A stretch of 64,000 bases of DNA from Streptomyces sp. SS1-1 (GTDB lineage: Bacteria; Actinomycetota; Actinomycetes; Streptomycetales; Streptomycetaceae): assembly GCF_008973465.1 (NCBI RefSeq), contig NZ_WBXN01000004.1, positions 6,674,501-6,738,500 on the forward strand, read 5' to 3'. The notes under the pieces were generated by a model. That model was not told where the DNA came from. It saw nothing but the letters and a program-made list of their open reading frames with translations, and searched no databases. This document shows positions 25,067 to 33,102 of this stretch, one piece after another (the first letter of the stretch is position 1; every line of letters starts with the position of its first letter). Made by a program: the position numbers and the translations under genes.

Positions 25067-26797
25067 TCACTCGACGAGCTTTCCCTCGGAGGAGACCTCG
25101 GTCATGAGGGACGCGATCTCGTCCGGGACGGCGGGAATGTCCTCGTGGGTGATCCCGGTCGTCGGAGACCAGACCAGGTTCACGCGGAACGCGGGATCCA
25201 TGGCGGGGAAGTCGCTGCGGTTGTGACACCCGCGTGTCTCCCGGCGTTCCAGCGCCGCCTCCAGCGTGGCGCGGGCCGCCAGGGCGGCCGACTTGAGGTC
25301 GAAGGCGTGGGCGAGGTCCTGGAAGCCGGCGATGTCGGGGTGGACGCCGACGTCCCGCATGCGCTCCTCGATGGCGTCCAGTTCCGCCAGGCCCGTGCGC
25401 AGACCCTGTTCGTCCCGGACGACACCGGCGTGCTCGGTCATGGTGTTGCGGATCGCGCGTTGGAGCGCCCGGACGTTCTCGGGCCCGTCCGCGGCGAGCA
25501 TCTCGTCGACCTCGGCGCGTGCCTCGGCCACCGCGGCCGCCGACCGGGGCTGCGCGGTGAGCGCCTCCGAGTAGGCCGCCGCGGCCTGGCCGGTGATACG
25601 GCCGTAGACGAGAAGTTCGATCAGGCTGTTGCCGCCGAGGCGGTTGGCGCCGTGCAGGCCGCTGGCGGCCTCTCCGATGGCGTACAGCCCGCGGACGTCG
25701 GTGCTGTGGTCCTCGGGGCGGACCCAGACGCCGCCCATGGAGTAGTGGGCCGTGGGCGCCACCTCGATGGGGTCCCGGGTGATGTCGAGCATCTGCAGGT
25801 CGAGGAGCGTCTGGTAGACCCGCGGCAGCCGGTTCATGATCGTCTGGCGGGGCAGGTGGGAGACGTCGAGCCAGACCCCGCCGTTCGCGGTGCCCCGGCC
25901 TTCCTTGATCTCGGTGTACGAGGCGAGCGCCACGCGGTCGCGGGTGGACAGTTCCATGCGCTCGGGGTCGTAGCGGTTCATGTACCGCTCGCCGAGGGCG
26001 TTGCGCAGGATGCCGCCCTCACCGCGGGCGGCCTCGCTGACCAGGGTGCCCGCGGCGTTCTCCGGTTCGATGATGCCGGACGGGTGGAACTGCACCAGCT
26101 CGGGGTCGCGCAGGCGGGCCCCGGCTTCGACGGCCAGGCGGAAGGAGTCGCCGGTGTTCTCGTCCCGGCGCGACGACGTGCGCCGCCAGATGCGCGTGTG
26201 GCCGCCGGCCGCGAGGATCACGGCGTCCGCGTGGACGAGGTGACGGGTGCCGTCGGTGAGGTCGAAGCCGTAGGCCCCGAAGACGGCACCGTCGTGGACC
26301 AGGAGACGCGTGATGTAGACGCTGTCGAGTACCGGTATGCGCAGCTGATTCGCGCGCCGGATCAGGGTGCGCTGGATCTCCAGGCCGGTGTAGTCGCCGG
26401 CGAACGCGGTACGGCGGAAGGTGTGGGCGCCGAAGAAGCGCTGCGAGATGCGGCCGTCCTCCTCGCGGGCGAAGGCCATGCCGTACCGCTCCAGGTCGTC
26501 GATGCCCAGGGCCGCGCCCCGGGTGACGATCTCCGCCGTACGGGGGTCCCCGAGCAGATAGCTCTCCTTGAGGGTGTCCGCGGCGTGCTGCTGCCAGGAG
26601 TCCTCGGGGTCCATCGTGGAGAGGGCCGCGTTGATGCCGCCCGCGGCCAGGGAGGTGTGGGTGTCCTCCTTCGGACGCTTGCCGACCGCGATCACGTCGA
26701 CGCCGGCCTCGGCCAGCTCGATCGCGGCCCGCAGGCCGGACCCGCCGGTACCGATGACCAGCACGGTGGTGGAAAGACGTTGTTCGGTGAGAGACAC
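25067..26797 (-). CDS. Fumarate reductase/succinate dehydrogenase-type flavoprotein
   Basis: 576 aa flavoprotein of the SdhA/FrdA/AprA family. The N-terminal FAD motif is VIGTGGSGLRAA (14-25). HTSLAAGG (47-54) places H47 where SdhA and FrdA bind FAD covalently. The substrate-site segments FHPSGI, SEAARGEGG and HYSMGG are present. There is no adjacent iron-sulfur SdhB or membrane anchor; instead a 7Fe-type ferredoxin gene is divergent, with the two regulon promoters back to back. It probably exchanges electrons with that ferredoxin. Fumarate, adenylylsulfate or another substrate cannot be separated by eye. Confidence 0.86.
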   Translation of the reverse strand: MSLTEQRLSTTVLVIGTGGSGLRAAIELAEAGVDVIAVGKRPKEDTHTSLAAGGINAALSTMDPEDSWQQHAADTLKESYLLGDPRTAEIVTRGAALGIDDLERYGMAFAREEDGRISQRFFGAHTFRRTAFAGDYTGLEIQRTLIRRANQLRIPVLDSVYITRLLVHDGAVFGAYGFDLTDGTRHLVHADAVILAAGGHTRIWRRTSSRRDENTGDSFRLAVEAGARLRDPELVQFHPSGIIEPENAAGTLVSEAARGEGGILRNALGERYMNRYDPERMELSTRDRVALASYTEIKEGRGTANGGVWLDVSHLPRQTIMNRLPRVYQTLLDLQMLDITRDPIEVAPTAHYSMGGVWVRPEDHSTDVRGLYAIGEAASGLHGANRLGGNSLIELLVYGRITGQAAAAYSEALTAQPRSAAAVAEARAEVDEMLAADGPENVRALQRAIRNTMTEHAGVVRDEQGLRTGLAELDAIEERMRDVGVHPDIAGFQDLAHAFDLKSAALAARATLEAALERRETRGCHNRSDFPAMDPAFRVNLVWSPTTGITHEDIPAVPDEIASLMTEVSSEGKLVE

Positions 26798-26832
26798 GCT
26801 TGCTCCCGTCGCTCAGGGTGGTCACTGACTAG

Positions 26833-26859
26833 GACCAGGCCGGGCGGCCATGTGTGACA
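26833..26859 (-). promoter_or_regulatory. ECF41-type promoter before the flavoprotein gene
   Basis: Minus strand TGTCACA (26859-26853), 16-nt spacer, GGTC (26836-26833). Exact consensus; its -35 box is only 12 bp from that of the divergent ferredoxin promoter. Confidence 0.87.
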
Positions 26860-26871
26860 CGCCGGCGCGCG

Positions 26872-26898
26872 CGTCACAACATGCCGGGCTCCCCGGTC
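26872..26898 (+). promoter_or_regulatory. ECF41-type promoter before the ferredoxin gene
   Basis: CGTCACA (26872-26878), 16-nt spacer, GGTC (26895-26898). One mismatch in the -35 box. Confidence 0.75.
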
Positions 26899-26969
26899 AA
26901 CCGGACGAACCCGGCGACCGCGCGAGAAGGCGCCCCCCGGACGCCCGACGGCCGAGGAGGAGAAGACGG

Positions 26970-27359
26970 ATGACGTACGTCATCGCACAGCCCTGCGTCG
27001 ACATCAAGGACCGGGCCTGCGTCACCGAATGCCCGGTGGACTGCATCCACGAGGGGGTACGCACCCTCTACATCGACCCGGAGGAGTGCGTCGACTGCCA
27101 CGCGTGCGAGCCCGTCTGCCCCGTGGAGGCCATCTTCCACGAGGACGATCTGCCACAGCACTGGGCCCACTACCTCGCCGTCAACGCGGAGTACTTCGAC
27201 GAGGCCGCCCGCCCGCCGGGCGAACGGGGTGGCGCGGTCGGTGATCACCCGGCGGTGGCGGCACTGCCCCCGCAGAGCGCCCCGCACAAGAAGGAGATCA
27301 GCGTCTTCACCGTCCGCAAGGAGGAGGCGGCCGACGTGGATCCATGGTTCCCCTCCTGA
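26970..27359 (+). CDS. 7Fe-type (3Fe-4S/4Fe-4S) ferredoxin
   Basis: 129 aa. Cysteines C9, C17 and C21 (CP) with the C40xxC43xxC46xxxC50P set form the 7Fe ferredoxin pattern; C25 is an extra cysteine. The C-terminal tail of about 75 residues after the cluster domain is longer than in FdxA-type proteins and contains HWAHYLAVNAEYF, common in actinobacterial members. The ATG at 26970 follows GAGGAGGAG. It is divergent from, and controlled like, the fumarate-reductase-type flavoprotein, which is the likely redox partner. The stop codon lies inside a shared terminator. Confidence 0.92.
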   Translation: MTYVIAQPCVDIKDRACVTECPVDCIHEGVRTLYIDPEECVDCHACEPVCPVEAIFHEDDLPQHWAHYLAVNAEYFDEAARPPGERGGAVGDHPAVAALPPQSAPHKKEISVFTVRKEEAADVDPWFPS

Positions 27360-27394
27360 CCGGTGGCCGCCACCGGGCGCGCCCGGTCAGGAGG
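27352..27394. terminator. Terminator containing both convergent stop codons
   Basis: Outer stem CCTCCTGACCGG (27352-27363) / CCGGTCAGGAGG (27383-27394), perfect over 12 bp. The ferredoxin TGA is in the left arm and the ohr stop in the right arm. The inside has further GC-rich self-complementarity. Confidence 0.78.
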
Positions 27395-27884
27395 CGAGGG
27401 TGATGGTGGTGGGCGTTCCTCTCCACGCCATGCGTGCGTAGGGGCACAGCGCGTCCGCCTTCCCGATCAGCTCACCGGCCGTCGCCGGATCGACACCCGG
27501 CCACCGCACCACCAGATCGACGTGCAGCAGATAGCCGCCGTCCTCCGGGTCCCGGCCGAAGGCGACGGTCGCCACGACGGAGATCGCCGCGGGGTCCAGG
27601 GCCTCGTGGCGCGCGAGCAGACTCAAGGCGCCGTGGAAGCACGCGGCGAAACCGGCCGCGAAGAGCTGTTCCGGGTTGGTCCCCCGGCCGTCGCCCCCCA
27701 GCTCGGCCGGCATCCGCAGCTGAAGGTCCAGGGCCCCGTCGGCCGAGCGGGCGTGGCCCGAGGCCCGGCCGTGCGAGGCCGCACCACCGTGCACGGTCAC
27801 CGTGGTGGTGTAGATGGGCGAGAACTCCTCCCCGTCGAAGTCCCTCGCGGTCGACAGGGTGGGCGGCTGGATCCGCTCGGTCAC
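27387..27884 (-). CDS. ohr: Organic hydroperoxide resistance protein (Ohr/OsmC family)
   Basis: 165 aa thiol peroxidase reducing organic hydroperoxides, using lipoyl or dithiol donors. The Ohr signature NPEQLFAAGFAACFHGAL (70-87) contains peroxidatic C82, and the resolving C147 lies in ADALCPYA. The N-terminus is about 20 residues longer than usual. GTG 27884 was chosen because GGAGTC precedes it. A one-mismatch regulon promoter (CGTCACA-N16-GGTC) lies 60 bp upstream. Peroxide repair fits the redox theme; no OhrR regulator is adjacent. Confidence 0.88.
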   Translation of the reverse strand: MTERIQPPTLSTARDFDGEEFSPIYTTTVTVHGGAASHGRASGHARSADGALDLQLRMPAELGGDGRGTNPEQLFAAGFAACFHGALSLLARHEALDPAAISVVATVAFGRDPEDGGYLLHVDLVVRWPGVDPATAGELIGKADALCPYARMAWRGTPTTITLAS

Positions 27885-27943
27885 TGCATGACTCCGGTGT
27901 CGTCTCGGTGCGCGGCCCCGGCAGGCGTCCGGGACTACTGGAT

Positions 27944-27970
27944 GACCGACGAGCGACCGCTCCTGTGACG
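27944..27970 (-). promoter_or_regulatory. ECF41-type promoter before ohr
   Basis: Minus strand CGTCACA (27970-27964), 16-nt spacer, GGTC (27947-27944). One mismatch in the -35 box. Confidence 0.75.
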
Positions 27971-28006
27971 CCTTCCCGGCCGGCGGCCGAAACCGCCGAC
28001 ACCAGG

Positions 28007-28903
28007 TCAGTCCTGCAGAGAGGCCACGTACGGCGCCAGTTTGGCCGGGTTCATCACCCACATGAGCCGGTCGATGCCGTCCTCCGAGATGTCGGCGCTC
28101 AGCAGGGCGACGGCCTCCTCGCCGGAGAGGACCAGCACGGCCGGCCGGCCGTTCGCCTCGACCCACCGGACCCGCGACTGCGGCCAGAAGCGCGGAGCGA
28201 AGGCCACGAGGTAGTGCGAGACATGAGGCCGCCCGACGACCGGGATCCTCGACGCGCCACGCATCCCGTTGCCGTCCGTGTAGCTGACGACGTCGGCGGT
28301 GAGCACGTCCTCCAGGACGGCCAGGTTGCCCGTCCGCGCCGCGGAGAGAAAGACCTCCAGCAGCCGCCGGTGGGCCGTCGGCGTGACGGCCTCCTTGCGT
28401 TCGGCGGCCAGGTGCTTGCGGCCGCGGCTCACCAGCTGGCGGGAGTTGGCCTCGCTGGTCTCCAGGATCTCGGCGATCCGTCCGTAGGGGTAGTCGAACG
28501 CCTCCCGGAGCACGTAGGCCGCGCGCTCCACGGGGTTCAGCTTCTCCAGCAGCAGCAGAACCGCCATCCCCAGGGCCTCGGCCCGTTCCGCGCCCAGGTG
28601 CGGATCCTGGGTCGTGTCGACGGGCTCGGGCAGCCAGGGCCCGACGTAGGACTCCCGGCGCGCCCGCGCGGACTGGGCCACATTGATCGCCAGTCTCGTG
28701 GCCACCGTGGTCAGGAAGGCGGTCGGTTCACGCACCTGCGAACGGTCGGTGCCCTGCCACCGCAGCCATGTCTCCTGGACGATCTCCTCGGCCTCCGCCG
28801 CGCTGCCCAGGACCCGGTACGCGATGCCGAAGAGCTGCGGGCGCGCGGAGAGGAAGTCCTCCGTCGCCTGGTCAAGACTGCCTGGTGGGGCGCCAGCGTG
28901 CAT
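28007..28903 (-). CDS. ECF41-type sigma factor with SnoaL-like domain
   Basis: 298 aa, closely related to the sigma factor at 21796-22722. Region 2 (FGIAYRVLGSAAEAEEIVQE at about 25-44), linker WLPEP (90-94), region 4 (LNPVERAAYVLREAFDYPYGRIAEIL), then the SnoaL-like C-terminal domain. The motif DGGGK reads DGNGM, and NPDKL reads NPAKL. Unlike the other sigma genes, no regulon promoter with correct spacing was found upstream. It may therefore be controlled by a different input. It is divergent from a DUF5134-type membrane protein that does carry the promoter. Confidence 0.92.
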   Translation of the reverse strand: MHAGAPPGSLDQATEDFLSARPQLFGIAYRVLGSAAEAEEIVQETWLRWQGTDRSQVREPTAFLTTVATRLAINVAQSARARRESYVGPWLPEPVDTTQDPHLGAERAEALGMAVLLLLEKLNPVERAAYVLREAFDYPYGRIAEILETSEANSRQLVSRGRKHLAAERKEAVTPTAHRRLLEVFLSAARTGNLAVLEDVLTADVVSYTDGNGMRGASRIPVVGRPHVSHYLVAFAPRFWPQSRVRWVEANGRPAVLVLSGEEAVALLSADISEDGIDRLMWVMNPAKLAPYVASLQD

Positions 28904-29054
28904 GGAACATCCCTTCTGGCCTCGTGCACCCCCATGCTACAAGCGGCCCCGGGCGGGCGCGTGGGTGGAGGGTGTCCACACGGCTCCCCTGCCACCGCAG
29001 GTTGCACACCGTGGCAACTCCGTACTCTCCGACACGTTGTTCCTGTCCTGACAC

Positions 29055-29081
29055 TGTCACGGATCGATCGCGCTCCCGGTC
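29055..29081 (+). promoter_or_regulatory. ECF41-type promoter before the DUF5134-type gene
   Basis: TGTCACG (29055-29061), 16-nt spacer, GGTC (29078-29081). One mismatch in the -35 box. Confidence 0.72.
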
Positions 29082-29118
29082 AGGTCGGCGAAGCGTCGTG
29101 GACCAGGAGGAGTACACC

Positions 29119-29769
29119 GTGTCGGACAGGACGCCGGCTCTCGACGCCGTGCACGGCATGCTGACGCTGTCGTTCACCGTCGCGGCCCTGCACGTGCTCT
29201 GGCACGGTGCCCGGGCCCCGCGCGTGGGTCGCCGTGATCGCGTGGACCTCCTCCTGCACTTCGCCATGGCGGCGGCCATGGCGGCCATGCCCTGGAGTCC
29301 CGGCCGGCCCCTGTCCGGCCGGGCCATGGCGGTGGTCTTCAGCGCGGCCGCCCTGTGGTTCCCGCTGAGCGCCTTCCGGCCCGTCAGGTCCCTCGGCCGC
29401 CGTCCTGACACGGCGGGTACGGCCGCGGTGTTCGCCGGCCGGCTGCCGCCCGCCGCCGGCATGGCGGCGATGGCCTGGATGTCGAGGCACGGCGCCGCCG
29501 GCGTCCCCGGCACCCTGGCCGCGGACGTCCCGTCGGCGACCGCGGCCCACGGTCATGCCGCGGCCGCCCCGACGACGGCGACGCTGGTCACCGCCGTACT
29601 GGCGGTGTATCTCCTCGGCTGCGCCGTACGGTCGTTGACACGCCCCATGCCCGCGCTGCGGACCGCCACGGCCCCCGCGCACCGCGCCGCCGCCACGGAC
29701 CCGTACGGGCACGTGCGCGACGGCGCGATGTCGCTGGGGACGGCCGTGATGCTGCTGCTGCCCCACTGA
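29119..29769 (+). CDS. DUF5134-type multi-pass membrane protein
   Basis: 216 aa integral membrane protein with about five or six hydrophobic segments: MLTLSFTVAALHVLWHG, HFAMAAAMAAMPW, MAVVFSAAALWFPLSAF, PPAAGMAAMAWMS, LVTAVLAVYLLGCAV and the C-terminal MSLGTAVMLLLPH. Conserved-looking His, Met and Trp residues within or next to helices suggest a metal or heme role. The resemblance to DUF5134 proteins is from memory. GTG 29119 was chosen because AGGAGG lies 8 bp upstream. A one-mismatch regulon promoter precedes it. Function unknown. Confidence 0.72.
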   Translation: MSDRTPALDAVHGMLTLSFTVAALHVLWHGARAPRVGRRDRVDLLLHFAMAAAMAAMPWSPGRPLSGRAMAVVFSAAALWFPLSAFRPVRSLGRRPDTAGTAAVFAGRLPPAAGMAAMAWMSRHGAAGVPGTLAADVPSATAAHGHAAAAPTTATLVTAVLAVYLLGCAVRSLTRPMPALRTATAPAHRAAATDPYGHVRDGAMSLGTAVMLLLPH

Positions 29770-29775
29770 CGGGCG

Positions 29776-31167
29776 TCACTCGGCCCCGACCACGGCCTTG
29801 CCGCGCATCAGGAAGTCCGACAGGTACCCGTCGTGGGGCACTCCCGGAGCCATCCAGTACGTCGGGTGGTCCCCGACGTACACGTTGGCGATGGTGGGTT
29901 CCGCCACCAGTGCGTCGAGCAGGGCACGGTCCCTGGAGAGGACCGAGAGCACGAGTGTCCCCCGCAGCGGGGCGACGCCGTCCGAACGGCTCCAGGGCGC
30001 CACCCACACACAGGGGAAGGGCAGTTCGGTCCCGATCTGCGGGGCACCGGCGTCGCCGACCTGATGGACGGCCGGCCGCAGGACGGCACTCCCGTCGCCC
30101 AGATCGTCGACGATGCCGTCACCACCGAGCCAGGCGAGGGACCCCGCCGCCACCGACCTGAGGTAGGAGTCGAGGGCGCGGGCCCGGTCCAGCGGGCACA
30201 CCGGGAGCACCGCCCGGCTGTCCTGGGGCGGCAGACCCGGCAGTTGGGACAGGCGCGCCGCGAGGGCCTCGGCTAGCGGTGCCGGGTCGCCCTCGACGAA
30301 GACGGCGGTGGCGTTGACGCACGCGGTTCCGGCCTCGTCGGCGACGGACGCGACGATCGTGTCCAGGTGCTCCCGCCAGTCCATGTCCGCCGTGACGAGG
30401 ATCTTCGTCCGGCCGGGACCCTGGGGCAGTACCCGGGTGTCGTGGGCGTAGCGGGCGACGACCTCGTCACCGCCGTACACCACCGCCCGGTCGGCACCGC
30501 GGATCAGCCTCTGCGCGGTCCGGTGGTCCGTGGGCAGCAGCGCCAGCCGGTCCTGGCCGACGCCCGCCCGGTGCAGGGCGCCGACCAGACGGTGCGGGGT
30601 GAACGGCTCCCGCCGCGACGGCCGGACGGCGACGCGGTAGCCCAGAGCCAGTGCCTCCAGCCACAGCCGGTGGACCCCGGGATGGTTGCCGGAGGCGTTG
30701 ACGGCGAACACCTCGCCCCGGCGGGCCCACACGGCGTGCCCGGCCCCGAGGGACGGGTCCCGGCGGTCCCGGACCGTCCCGCGCGGTCTGCCCTGCTCGG
30801 CGGAGACACGGGCGCGGCTGACGAACCTCGCCGTGCCCCGCGTGGCGTCGCGCACCACGGACAGCGGGGTACCGGAGGTCCTGCTGACCAGGTACTCGTA
30901 CTCGCGTACGCCCAGCCCGCCGACGGTACCGTTGGCGAACTCCTCCCCGGCCGCCTCCAGCAGCGCGTCCAGGCCCGCCCGCGGCACCGGCCCCGCCTCG
31001 CGCAGCGCGGCCAGCGCCCGGTCGACATACACCGGCGGGACCAGGCTCAGCCGTGCCACCTCGGCACCGGAGACGTCCGTCACGATGTCCGGTACCCGGG
31101 TGCGGTAGGGGCCGCGGGGGCCCAGGGCGTCCAGGTACAGCGGCTCCGCGCCGCCGGCCGCCGCCAT
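29776..31167 (-). CDS. LuxC/EhpG-like acyl reductase (aldehyde dehydrogenase fold)
   Basis: 463 aa. It reads as an acyl-CoA/acyl-adenylate reductase: NASGNHPGVH (157-166), the basic VRPSRREPF and the catalytic-cysteine segment EAGTACVNATAVF with C283. Such enzymes reduce an activated carboxylic acid to an aldehyde. It overlaps the upstream adenylating-enzyme gene by one base (TGATG), so the two are coupled, and together they resemble a carboxylic-acid reduction pair as described for phenazine tailoring (EhpF/EhpG), which is a family analogy from memory. Substrate unknown. It is the last gene of a four-gene operon. Confidence 0.75.
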   Translation of the reverse strand: MAAAGGAEPLYLDALGPRGPYRTRVPDIVTDVSGAEVARLSLVPPVYVDRALAALREAGPVPRAGLDALLEAAGEEFANGTVGGLGVREYEYLVSRTSGTPLSVVRDATRGTARFVSRARVSAEQGRPRGTVRDRRDPSLGAGHAVWARRGEVFAVNASGNHPGVHRLWLEALALGYRVAVRPSRREPFTPHRLVGALHRAGVGQDRLALLPTDHRTAQRLIRGADRAVVYGGDEVVARYAHDTRVLPQGPGRTKILVTADMDWREHLDTIVASVADEAGTACVNATAVFVEGDPAPLAEALAARLSQLPGLPPQDSRAVLPVCPLDRARALDSYLRSVAAGSLAWLGGDGIVDDLGDGSAVLRPAVHQVGDAGAPQIGTELPFPCVWVAPWSRSDGVAPLRGTLVLSVLSRDRALLDALVAEPTIANVYVGDHPTYWMAPGVPHDGYLSDFLMRGKAVVGAE

Positions 31168-32267
31168 CAGTACACGCCCTCGATCACGGTCTCGCCCCGC
31201 ACCGTGGGCACCGGTGCCACGTCCGCCACGGCGTCTCCCGCGTGACCGTCAGCGGGCCGTACGCGCAGGGCCGTGTCGCGCTCGGCGTTGTGGGGGATGA
31301 ACATGGACCTGCTGACGTGGCTGACGTTCACCTGGCCACGCTCGCCGACCCGGACCCGGTCCCCGGTGGCGGGGTCGACGACCGACAGGAACACGTACGG
31401 CGAGACCGGGTCGAAGACGCAGGGCCGCGAGGGGTCGGAACCGGCGCGCTCGACGAGCGCGGTGAGCATCATGGTGTTGCCGTACATGCCGATGAGCGGC
31501 ACCTCGGGGAAGACCTCCGTGGCCAGCAGGTGACGGGTGTCGGGGTCCATGTGGGTACCGCCCCAGACGATCGCCCGGACCGAACCGTTGATCCGCTCCA
31601 GGAGGTCGTCCTCGCGGGCGAAGCGCTCCAGCAGGGGCGTGGTGGCGGCCAGGACGCCGATGTCCTGGGTCAGCAGGATCCGCCGGCACTGTTCGACGAG
31701 GTGGTCGGTGTAGGCCTCGGCCTCGTCGTCGTGGCCCGCCGCGATCAGCCTTCTGACCCACCGGGGGTCCATGTCGATGCTCAGCCCCGGGCCGCCGAGG
31801 GACGCCGCCGCCCGCTGCAGCACGTCCCCCACCAGATGCGGGCCGGTCGGTGCGACGGTCAGCCACTGGGCGCCCTCGGGCAGGCCGTGCTCCCGCAGAC
31901 GCCCGTCGACCTGTGCGGTGCTGTGCCGCATCCAGTCCTCCAGCTGGACGACCCGCTTGGGCGCCCCGGTCGTCCCTCCGCTGTCGAAGACGTTGAGCAG
32001 CCGGACGTCTCCGCCGTACCCCCGGGGGATCAGGTCGGCCACCGGGACGTGCCGCAGTTCGTCGGTCAGATCGGGGAAGAGCGCCAGGTCGTCCACGCCC
32101 CTGACGGCCCGCAGGGGATCGAAGGCGAGCCGTTCGGCCCGGTCCAGCCAGTAGCGGGAACCGGTCTCCGGGGCGAAGTGCCAGCGCACGGCCGCGCGCA
32201 CGAACTCGTCCGGATCGACACGGTCGGACGGTCCTGCGTCCAGGACGGCGGGGGAGTCGTACGTCAT
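31167..32267 (-). CDS. ANL-superfamily adenylating enzyme, short form (EhpF-like)
   Basis: 366 aa. The ATP-binding signature SGGTTGAPK (96-104) identifies the acyl/aryl-CoA ligase superfamily. The later GMYGNTMM and ERGQVNVSHV match the middle core motifs. The protein ends soon after the N-terminal domain and lacks the mobile C-terminal domain with the catalytic lysine (usual family length is above 500), as do the phenazine-type EhpF proteins. It would adenylate a carboxylate for the next enzyme, the LuxC-like reductase, with which it overlaps by one base. The ATG at 32267 follows AAGGA. It lies 91 bp downstream of the PIG-L gene. Confidence 0.75.
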   Translation of the reverse strand: MTYDSPAVLDAGPSDRVDPDEFVRAAVRWHFAPETGSRYWLDRAERLAFDPLRAVRGVDDLALFPDLTDELRHVPVADLIPRGYGGDVRLLNVFDSGGTTGAPKRVVQLEDWMRHSTAQVDGRLREHGLPEGAQWLTVAPTGPHLVGDVLQRAAASLGGPGLSIDMDPRWVRRLIAAGHDDEAEAYTDHLVEQCRRILLTQDIGVLAATTPLLERFAREDDLLERINGSVRAIVWGGTHMDPDTRHLLATEVFPEVPLIGMYGNTMMLTALVERAGSDPSRPCVFDPVSPYVFLSVVDPATGDRVRVGERGQVNVSHVSRSMFIPHNAERDTALRVRPADGHAGDAVADVAPVPTVRGETVIEGVY

Positions 32268-32358
32268 GATCGGTCCTTCCTCGGCGCGGGCCCGTGCGGC
32301 CGGCGGGGGTGGTGACGGGTACGGCCGCGAGCGGCGCGCGGGGTACGCGGGCGCCCGG

Positions 32359-33102
32359 TCATCGGCTGAACAGTTCGAAGGCGACGGCGGGTGTGCCGGC
32401 GAACCGGGCGCGGTGGACGCCGGTGCTCTCGCCGAGGAGGCGGCGCGCGTACGTCTCGGGGTCCTCCTCGGTCAGGGCTTCGAGGTAGGTCCGGTGCCGC
32501 AGCAGGGACTGGACGCCTTGCTCGAAGCCCGCCTCGGCGGACACCGCGTGCGTCGGCGTCGGCGAGTTGGCGACGGCCACCCAGCGGACGCCGTTCCAGG
32601 GCCGCAGCCCCTGTTCGGCCAGTTCGGGGAAGATCCAGCGGTTGCCGGCGTCCGCCGCCGCGTCCAGCACGGCGCGTCCCACCGCCACGTGGTCCGGGGT
32701 GTTCCAGGCCCCGGCGGCCCAGGTGTCCCGGTGGTTGAGGGTGATCAACAGCTCGGGTCGGTGACGGCGGACGGCGGCGGCGATGTCGCGGCGCAGGGAG
32801 ACCCCGTACTCGATCACACCGTCCCGGTGGTCGAGGAACTCCACCGCACGGACACCGACCGCCGCGCCGGCGGCCCGCTGTTCCGCCTCGCGCAGGGGGC
32901 CGGCCAGGCCGGGATCCAGGGTGTCGATGCCGGCCTCACCACGGGTGGCGAGCAGATAGGTGACCTGCCGGCCGTCGGCCACCCAGGACGCCACGGCCGC
33001 CGAGCACCCGTACTCGAGGTCGTCGGGGTGGGCCACCACGGCCAGGGCCCGCCGCCAGTCGGCCGGCATCGGGCGCAGCGGCGTGGGCGCGGTGCCGGTC
33101 AT
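32359..33102 (-). CDS. PIG-L family N-deacetylase
   Basis: 247 aa zinc hydrolase of the PIG-L/LmbE family (MshB, Mca and antibiotic deacetylases). The zinc motif AHPDDLE lies near residue 25, and the later segments NHRDTW and NTPDHVAVG complete the site. It probably removes an acetyl group from an amino-sugar-like or mycothiol-conjugate substrate. The ATG at 33102 overlaps the end of a 70-aa oxidoreductase remnant by 4 bp (ATGA), so translation is coupled. With the downstream ligase and reductase it forms a small biosynthetic or detoxification operon under an exact regulon promoter. Confidence 0.87.
   Translation of the reverse strand: MTGTAPTPLRPMPADWRRALAVVAHPDDLEYGCSAAVASWVADGRQVTYLLATRGEAGIDTLDPGLAGPLREAEQRAAGAAVGVRAVEFLDHRDGVIEYGVSLRRDIAAAVRRHRPELLITLNHRDTWAAGAWNTPDHVAVGRAVLDAAADAGNRWIFPELAEQGLRPWNGVRWVAVANSPTPTHAVSAEAGFEQGVQSLLRHRTYLEALTEEDPETYARRLLGESTGVHRARFAGTPAVAFELFSR

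Noticed and set aside
24968..26857. 629-aa open frame on the plus strand
   Set aside because: Antisense to the complete flavoprotein gene at 25067-26797; its composition follows from the opposite-strand codon bias and it has no ribosome site or domain.
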